Positions 59,501 through 64,000 of a stretch of DNA of 64,000 bases are shown here, in pieces (the first letter of the stretch is position 1; the number at the start of each line of letters is the position of its first letter). A program made the translations under genes and the position numbers. The notes under the pieces are model-generated. The model was given only the letters and a program-made list of their open reading frames with translations, searched no databases and had not been told where the DNA came from. The stretch is taken from positions 124,001 through 188,000 of the forward strand of contig NZ_JAGGJV010000006.1 in NCBI RefSeq assembly GCF_017873135.1. Direction: 5' to 3'. Origin of the DNA: Rhizobium herbae (GTDB taxonomy: Bacteria > Pseudomonadota > Alphaproteobacteria > Rhizobiales > Rhizobiaceae).

Positions 59501-60259
59501 TTATCGCCGGTCCCTGGCCGCCCACTCGTGGCGGATCGCGATGGCACAACCGGCAACGGTCATAAGGGCCAGTGCGAACCAGGTGATCGCATAGACGAGA
59601 TGGTTGTTGGGAAACACGATCTTCGTCAGCCCGCCAACCGGCAACTGGCCGGGAACGGGGGCTGCCTCCGCGTCAATGAAGTAGGGCGCCTCGTCCTTCA
59701 TGCCCAGACTCTGGGCGATGGCCGCGACGTCGCGGGAATACCAGCGGCCGGCGGCTGGATCGTTCGATTGCAGGAGAGAGCCTTTGGGTTCGGTCATCCG
59801 CATCAGCCCGGTGACGGTGACGATCCCGTTTGTCTCACTGTCGGGCCGCGTCTTCCGGTCGCGCCTGTCGCTTGGGACAAAGCCGCGATTGACGAAGACC
59901 GTGGTTCCATCGGCAAGAACCAATGGCGTCATGACCCAAAATCCGGGGCCGAGTTCCGTCGAGGCGCCGACCAGGGTTTCACTGTCATTCAAAAACGTAC
60001 CGCTGACGGTGATCCGCCGGTATTCGTCAGCAGCGGCATTGATGTTTTGCCATTCGGAACGTTCCGGCGGCGGTACTGGTGCCGCATGCACACGCGCATC
60101 GACTCGGGCGATCAGGTCGAGCTTCCAAGACAGTCGCTCGAGCTGCCAGATTCCGAGCGCGGCGAACCCCATGATCACAAGCAGCAGGAGCCCGCCGAAA
60201 ACCGCAAGGATGAACGGCGAGCGCCGGTGCTGCGTTTTCAATGCGTGCTGTTCGCTCAT
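59501..60259 (-). CDS. SURF1-family cytochrome oxidase assembly protein
   Basis: A protein of 252 residues with two membrane spans, one at the N terminus (ILAVFGGLLLLVIMGFAALG, then IWQLERLSWK) and one near the end (VYAITWFALALMTVAG). The family motifs are GIWQLERLSWKLDLI and GPGFWVMTPLVLADGTTVFV, followed by VNRGFVP. SURF1 helps insert haem into subunit I of haem-copper oxidases. It follows cyoD by 46 bases and probably assists this quinol oxidase. Confidence 0.92.
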   Translation of the reverse strand: MSEQHALKTQHRRSPFILAVFGGLLLLVIMGFAALGIWQLERLSWKLDLIARVDARVHAAPVPPPERSEWQNINAAADEYRRITVSGTFLNDSETLVGASTELGPGFWVMTPLVLADGTTVFVNRGFVPSDRRDRKTRPDSETNGIVTVTGLMRMTEPKGSLLQSNDPAAGRWYSRDVAAIAQSLGMKDEAPYFIDAEAAPVPGQLPVGGLTKIVFPNNHLVYAITWFALALMTVAGCAIAIRHEWAARDRR

Positions 60260-60305
60260 CCCATGAACCCGAGGCGGCCGGCTGGCCGGTCGCCTGTCCT
60301 GTTCA

Positions 60306-60707
60306 TCACGGCATGTTCTTCATCATTTCCGGGCTCATCGGCATCATGTTGGTGTTCAGGTGATGCATGACCCAGAAGGAACCGGACAGCGCGATGGCAA
60401 CAATGACGATGGTGAAGATCAAAGCCATCATCGTCCAGCCGCCTTCGGATTTGGTGTTCATGTGCAGGAAGTAGATCATGTGAACCACCATCTGCACGGC
60501 ACCGAGCGCAATCACGAAAACGGCCGTTATCGCTCGGCTCTCGAACACGCCGCCCATGACCAGCCAGAAGGGAATGGCGGTGAGGATTATGGAAAGCACG
60601 AAGCCGGTCATATAGCTTTTTAGGCTGCCGTGGCCGGCCTCATGCCCGTGGCTGTGCCCGTGATGGGCCTCGTGAGCATCCTCATGTACGGGTGCGTGCG
60701 AACTCAT
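60306..60707 (-). CDS. cyoD: Cytochrome o ubiquinol oxidase subunit IV
   Basis: A protein of 133 residues from the ATG at 60707, overlapping the cyoC end by 4 bases. The N terminus is His-rich (HEDAHEAHHGHSHGHEAGHG), then three membrane helices start at SLKSYMTGFVLSIILTAIPF. LGAVQMVVHMIYFLHMNTKS is the conserved subunit IV core. The C-terminal tail is Met-rich (NTNMMPMSPEMMKNMP). Subunit IV stabilises the complex. Confidence 0.94.
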   Translation of the reverse strand: MSSHAPVHEDAHEAHHGHSHGHEAGHGSLKSYMTGFVLSIILTAIPFWLVMGGVFESRAITAVFVIALGAVQMVVHMIYFLHMNTKSEGGWTMMALIFTIVIVAIALSGSFWVMHHLNTNMMPMSPEMMKNMP

Positions 60708-61312
60708 CCGAGAACTCCCAACAGATAGACAATGGAAAAGACACCGATCCAGACGACGTCGAGGAAGTGCCAGAACATCGACAGACACATCAGCCGGCGC
60801 CGGTTTGCCGGGATCAGCCCGTGCCTGTTCACCTGCACCATCAGCGTCACCAGCCAGACGATGCCGAAGGTGACGTGCAGGCCGTGCGTGCCAACCAGCG
60901 TGAAGAAGGCCGACAGGAACGCGCTGCGCGACGGTCCTGCCCCTTCATGGATCAGATGAATGAACTCGTAGAGCTCAAGCGCGATGAACACGGCCCCGAA
61001 AAGGCCGGTAATTCCCAGCCAGAACAGCGTCTCCGCCTTGGCGTTGCGTTCCATCTGCAGCATGGCAAAGCCGTAGGTGATGGACGATAGCAGCAGCGTG
61101 GCCGTGTTGATTGCCACCAGTGTCAGGTCGAACAGGTCCGCCGGTGAAGGCCCGGCGGCATAGTTGCGGCCAAGCACGCCATAGGTGGCAAAAAGCACCG
61201 CGAAGATCAGGCAGTCGCTCATCAGGTAGAGCCAGAAGCCGAGCATCGTGCTGCCTTCGGGGTGATGCTCTTCCGTGAGGTAGAACTGCGGCTTTTCGGT
61301 CGTATCGATCAT
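60704..61312 (-). CDS. cyoC: Cytochrome o ubiquinol oxidase subunit III
   Basis: A protein of 202 residues from the ATG at 61312, with a GTG at 61324 (giving four more residues) as an alternative start. It has five membrane spans. TEEHHPEGSTMLGFWLYLMS opens the conserved domain; HGLHVTFGIVWLVTLMVQVN and LSMFWHFLDVVWIGVFSIVY close it. It starts 16 bases after the cyoB stop in the cyoABCD order. Confidence 0.93.
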   Translation of the reverse strand: MIDTTEKPQFYLTEEHHPEGSTMLGFWLYLMSDCLIFAVLFATYGVLGRNYAAGPSPADLFDLTLVAINTATLLLSSITYGFAMLQMERNAKAETLFWLGITGLFGAVFIALELYEFIHLIHEGAGPSRSAFLSAFFTLVGTHGLHVTFGIVWLVTLMVQVNRHGLIPANRRRLMCLSMFWHFLDVVWIGVFSIVYLLGVLG

Positions 61313-61328
61313 GGGATTGCTCACGGTC

Positions 61329-63332
61329 CTACACCTTCCCGGCAAGCAGCTCGGTGCGCTTGTCTTCCGTTTCGACGACTTCGTTCGCGGGAATGTAGAA
61401 ATCCCTGTTGTAGTTGAACGTATGGGCGATCGAGACGACGATGATGGCAACAAGCGACAGGGCTGCCAGCCACCAGATGTACCAGATCATGGCAAAGGCG
61501 AAGGCGACGCTCAAGCCCGACAGAATGACGCCGGTGCCTGTACCCTTCGGCATATGGATCGCCTTGAAGCCCGAAACGGGACGGGCGTAGCCGCGGTTTT
61601 TCATGTCCCAGTAGGAATCATGATCATGAACAACGGGCGTGAAGGCGAAGTTGTATTCGGGCGGGGGCGACGAAGTCGACCATTCCAGCGTCCGGCCGTC
61701 CCACGGGTCACCGGTAAAGTCCGCCAGCTGTTCGCGCCGCTTGAAGCTGACGACGAGCTGGATGAGGAAGGACAGGATGCCGAGCGCGATCAGGAACGCG
61801 CCGAAGGCAGCGATGACGAACCAGATTTGCAGCGACGGATCCTCGAACTGCGACACGCGACGGGTGACTCCCATCAGGCCGAGGACGTAAAGCGGCATGA
61901 AGGCGAAGTAGAAACCCGTCAGCCAGAACCAGAAGCTCATCTTGCCCCAGAACGGATCGAGCTTGAAGCCGAAGGCTTTCGGGAACCAGTAGGTGACGCC
62001 GGCCATCAGACCGAAGACCACGCCGCCGATGATGACGTTGTGGAAATGGGCGATGAGAAACAGCGAATTGTGCAGCACGAAGTCCGCCGGAGGCACGGCG
62101 AGCAGAACGCCGGTCATGCCGCCGATGACGAAGGTGACCATGAAGCCGATCGTCCACAGCATCGGCACTTCATAGCGGATGCGGCCGCGATACATGGTGA
62201 AGAGCCAGTTGAACATCTTCGCCCCGGTCGGGATCGAGATGATCATCGTGGTGATGCCGAAGAACGCATTGACGCTGGCACCAGATCCCATGGTGAAGAA
62301 GTGATGCAACCAGACGATATAGGAAAGAATAGTGATGACGACCGTCGCATAGACCATCGAGGCGTAGCCGAACAGGCGCTTACCGCAGAAGGTCGCAACC
62401 ACTTCGGAGAAGATGCCGAAGGCCGGAAGCACGAGGATGTAGACTTCCGGGTGGCCCCAGATCCAGATCAGGTTCACATACATCATCGGGTTGCCACCGA
62501 GATCATTGGTGAAGAAGTTGGTGCCCGCATACCGGTCGAGCGAGAGAAGCGCGAGGGTTGCGGTCAGAACCGGGAAGGTCGCGACGATCAGCACGTTGGT
62601 GCAGAGCGACGTCCAGGTGAAGACGGGCATCTTCATCATGGTCATGCCCGGTGCGCGCATCTTGACGATGGTGGCGATCAGGTTGATGCCCGACAGCGTC
62701 GTGCCGATGCCGGCCACCTGTAGGCCCCAGATGTAATAATCCACCCCGACGCCGGGACTGTAATCGGCGCCCGACAGCGGCGGATAGGCAAGCCAGCCGG
62801 TGCGCGCGAATTCGCCGACGAACAGCGACATCATGATGATGACGGCGCCCGCCGTGGTCATCCAGAAGGAGAAGTTGTTGAGGAACGGGAAGGAAACGTC
62901 GCGCGCGCCGATCTGCAGCGGCACGACGAAGTTCATCAGTCCGGTCACGAAGGGCATCGCCATGAAGAAGATCATGATCACGCCATGCGCGGTGAACACC
63001 TGATCGTAGTGGTGGGGCGGCAGGTAGCCTTCGGAGCCATTGAAGGCAATGGCCTGCTGGATGCGCATCATGATCGCGTCGGAAAAGCCGCGCACCAGCA
63101 TGACGAGCGCAAGGATGACATACATGATGCCGATCTTCTTGTGGTCGACGCTGGTGAACCATTCGCTCCAGAGATAGGCCCAGAGCCGGTAATAGGTCAG
63201 CGCAATGACAAGTGCCAGGCCGCCAAGGGCAACGGCCGCGAAAGTCGCGACGAGGATGGGCTCGTGATAGGGGATGGCCTCAAGGGTCAACCGACCGAAG
63301 ACGAACTTCTGCAGGTCAAGATTGGAAAACAT
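61329..63332 (-). CDS. cyoB: Cytochrome o ubiquinol oxidase subunit I
   Basis: A protein of 667 residues, the expected length. The catalytic features of haem-copper oxidases are present: [16 protein letters not shown] with the CuB histidine and cross-linked tyrosine, [10 protein letters not shown] with the two other CuB histidines, and the haem-binding pair in [32 protein letters not shown] contains another haem ligand. The enzyme oxidises ubiquinol, reduces O2 to water and pumps protons. Confidence 0.96.
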   Translation of the reverse strand: MFSNLDLQKFVFGRLTLEAIPYHEPILVATFAAVALGGLALVIALTYYRLWAYLWSEWFTSVDHKKIGIMYVILALVMLVRGFSDAIMMRIQQAIAFNGSEGYLPPHHYDQVFTAHGVIMIFFMAMPFVTGLMNFVVPLQIGARDVSFPFLNNFSFWMTTAGAVIIMMSLFVGEFARTGWLAYPPLSGADYSPGVGVDYYIWGLQVAGIGTTLSGINLIATIVKMRAPGMTMMKMPVFTWTSLCTNVLIVATFPVLTATLALLSLDRYAGTNFFTNDLGGNPMMYVNLIWIWGHPEVYILVLPAFGIFSEVVATFCGKRLFGYASMVYATVVITILSYIVWLHHFFTMGSGASVNAFFGITTMIISIPTGAKMFNWLFTMYRGRIRYEVPMLWTIGFMVTFVIGGMTGVLLAVPPADFVLHNSLFLIAHFHNVIIGGVVFGLMAGVTYWFPKAFGFKLDPFWGKMSFWFWLTGFYFAFMPLYVLGLMGVTRRVSQFEDPSLQIWFVIAAFGAFLIALGILSFLIQLVVSFKRREQLADFTGDPWDGRTLEWSTSSPPPEYNFAFTPVVHDHDSYWDMKNRGYARPVSGFKAIHMPKGTGTGVILSGLSVAFAFAMIWYIWWLAALSLVAIIVVSIAHTFNYNRDFYIPANEVVETEDKRTELLAGKV

Positions 63333-63377
63333 GGAAGTACCCGTTCATCGATGTCTTAACGGCGTAAAGCGCCAGGT

Positions 63378-64000
63378 TCAGTTGTTGAGTTGCGCGGGCG
63401 CCGGATCGCCGCTGCCATGGTCCATGCTGGGCATGGAATGGCCGTCGTGCATGTCCATGCCATTCATGTCGCCGTCCGCCGGTGCCGCGCCGCCGTCTTC
63501 GGTACCGTTGGGCTTCTCGTCGCTGCGGGCCGGAGTCCCCGTTGCCGGGAAGGTCGCGCCAGGCGCCGCTTCGCCGTCGCCAGCGTGACGGTTGTCATAT
63601 TCGAGCTTCTGGCGATTTTCCGCACTCTCCTTGCCGCCGCCGCCCATCATGTCGATATGCATCATCTCGCTCATGCACATCTTGCCGGGCGTGGCGCAGA
63701 GGTTGAGGATCGCGTCGTAGAGGCCGGTTTCGGCCGAAGCGTAATAGCGCACCGGCTCCTTCTCGCTCGGCTTTTCGAGCTTCAGGTAGGCATCGCGATT
63801 GAGCGCGGTTCCTTGCGACTTCACGCGGCCGACCCATTTGTCGAAACCCTGTTGGGTCAAACCGTGGAATTTGAAGCGCATGTGGGAGAAGCCGTCGCCG
63901 CTGTAATTGGCGGAGAAGCCGTCAAAGACGCCTTCCTTGTTGATCACCGCATGCAGCCTCGTCTGCATGCCGGGCATGGCGTAGATCTGTCCGGCGAGAG
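63378..64000 (-). CDS. cyoA: Cytochrome o ubiquinol oxidase subunit II, 5' part outside window
   Basis: The visible part is about 206 residues from LAGQIYAMPGMQTRLHAVIN to the stop at 63378. It includes the cupredoxin-like domain (GLTQQGFDKWVGRVKSQG) with no CuA cysteine pair, as expected of quinol oxidases. The COX-ARM region follows (CMSEMMHIDMMGGGGKESAE). A long acidic tail ends in a Met/His-rich stretch (MNGMDMHDGHSMPSMDHGSG). The N-terminal lipoprotein signal and membrane helices lie beyond the window. It heads the cyo operon, 45 bases upstream of cyoB. Confidence 0.94.
   Translation of the reverse strand, partial: LAGQIYAMPGMQTRLHAVINKEGVFDGFSANYSGDGFSHMRFKFHGLTQQGFDKWVGRVKSQGTALNRDAYLKLEKPSEKEPVRYYASAETGLYDAILNLCATPGKMCMSEMMHIDMMGGGGKESAENRQKLEYDNRHAGDGEAAPGATFPATGTPARSDEKPNGTEDGGAAPADGDMNGMDMHDGHSMPSMDHGSGDPAPAQLNN

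Noticed and set aside
61311..62723. Plus-strand open frame of 470 codons rich in Asp, Glu, His and Arg
   Set aside because: Entirely antisense to cyoB and the cyoC end; charged low-complexity composition is typical of antisense frames of membrane-protein genes.
1..64000. CRISPR arrays, tRNA/rRNA genes, transposases, phage genes, toxin-antitoxin or defence systems
   Set aside because: I looked for regular short direct repeats, cloverleaf-like sequences and recognisable transposase, integrase or defence motifs and saw none; this is by eye, without a profile search.

Overview
The window reads as a GC-rich alphaproteobacterial segment, most likely from the Rhizobiaceae. The reasons are a RIME-type intergenic palindrome cluster at 3915-4040, the many ABC and TRAP uptake systems each paired with a small catabolic operon and its own LysR, GntR, TetR, LacI or SorC regulator, and a cyoABCD-SURF1 terminal oxidase cluster at the right edge. 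This assignment is inference; no rRNA or marker gene is present. I see no tRNA, rRNA, CRISPR array or insertion sequence. Most of the window is accessory catabolism of the kind carried on rhizobial secondary replicons.

Region 1 (1-10.2 kb): a divergent LysR regulator, cut by the window edge, faces an aromatic operon. The operon encodes hydroxyquinol 1,2-dioxygenase, maleylacetate reductase, a complete branched-chain-amino-acid-type ABC importer, a TfdB-like flavin phenol hydroxylase and a second hydroxyquinol dioxygenase. Together they can import a phenolic compound, hydroxylate it, open the ring and reduce maleylacetate to 3-oxoadipate. Region 2 (10.2-18.6 kb): an anchored hypothetical protein, an exported metallo-beta-lactamase-fold lactonase-like protein with a divergent AraC regulator, and an HlyD/MacB-type exporter operon with a membrane-bound AraC regulator.

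Region 3 (18.8-31.1 kb) is the most unusual part. A D-amino-acid transaminase and pxpA are divergent from pxpB-pxpC, two FCD-type GntR regulators and a 2-hydroxyacid dehydrogenase. These are followed by two M24-fold hydrolases that lack normal metal ligands (creatinase/ectoine-hydrolase style), a VOC protein, a DUF1989 protein and a polar amino-acid ABC importer. Three near-identical sites of the type TTGGTATACTGAA sit in the divergent promoter regions and suggest one regulon. I infer a pathway for a cyclic amide or lactam compound feeding 5-oxoproline and glutamate; the substrate is unknown.

Region 4 (31.5-38.2 kb): a TetR regulator is divergent from a TRAP transporter, a quinate/shikimate dehydrogenase and a QuiC1-type 3-dehydroshikimate dehydratase fusion, so shikimate or quinate is converted to protocatechuate. 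Region 5 (38.3-40.6 kb): a luciferase-like monooxygenase, a DUF3606 protein, a probable 29-residue membrane microprotein and a GlcG-like protein.

Region 6 (40.7-59.2 kb): carbohydrate catabolism. One operon has a ROK kinase, an RPE-like epimerase, a hydrolase, two TIM-barrel isomerases and a Gfo/Idh oxidoreductase; a second Gfo/Idh plus an esterase is divergent from it. Next come a LacI regulator, two SDRs, a sugar ABC importer, a SorC regulator, an FGGY kinase and a SAF-domain oxidoreductase. A 34-bp inverted-repeat site with identical geometry occurs in front of both the ABC/SorC and the oxidoreductase-kinase units, tying them together. Region 7 (59.5-64 kb): SURF1 and cyoDCBA, with cyoA cut by the window end.
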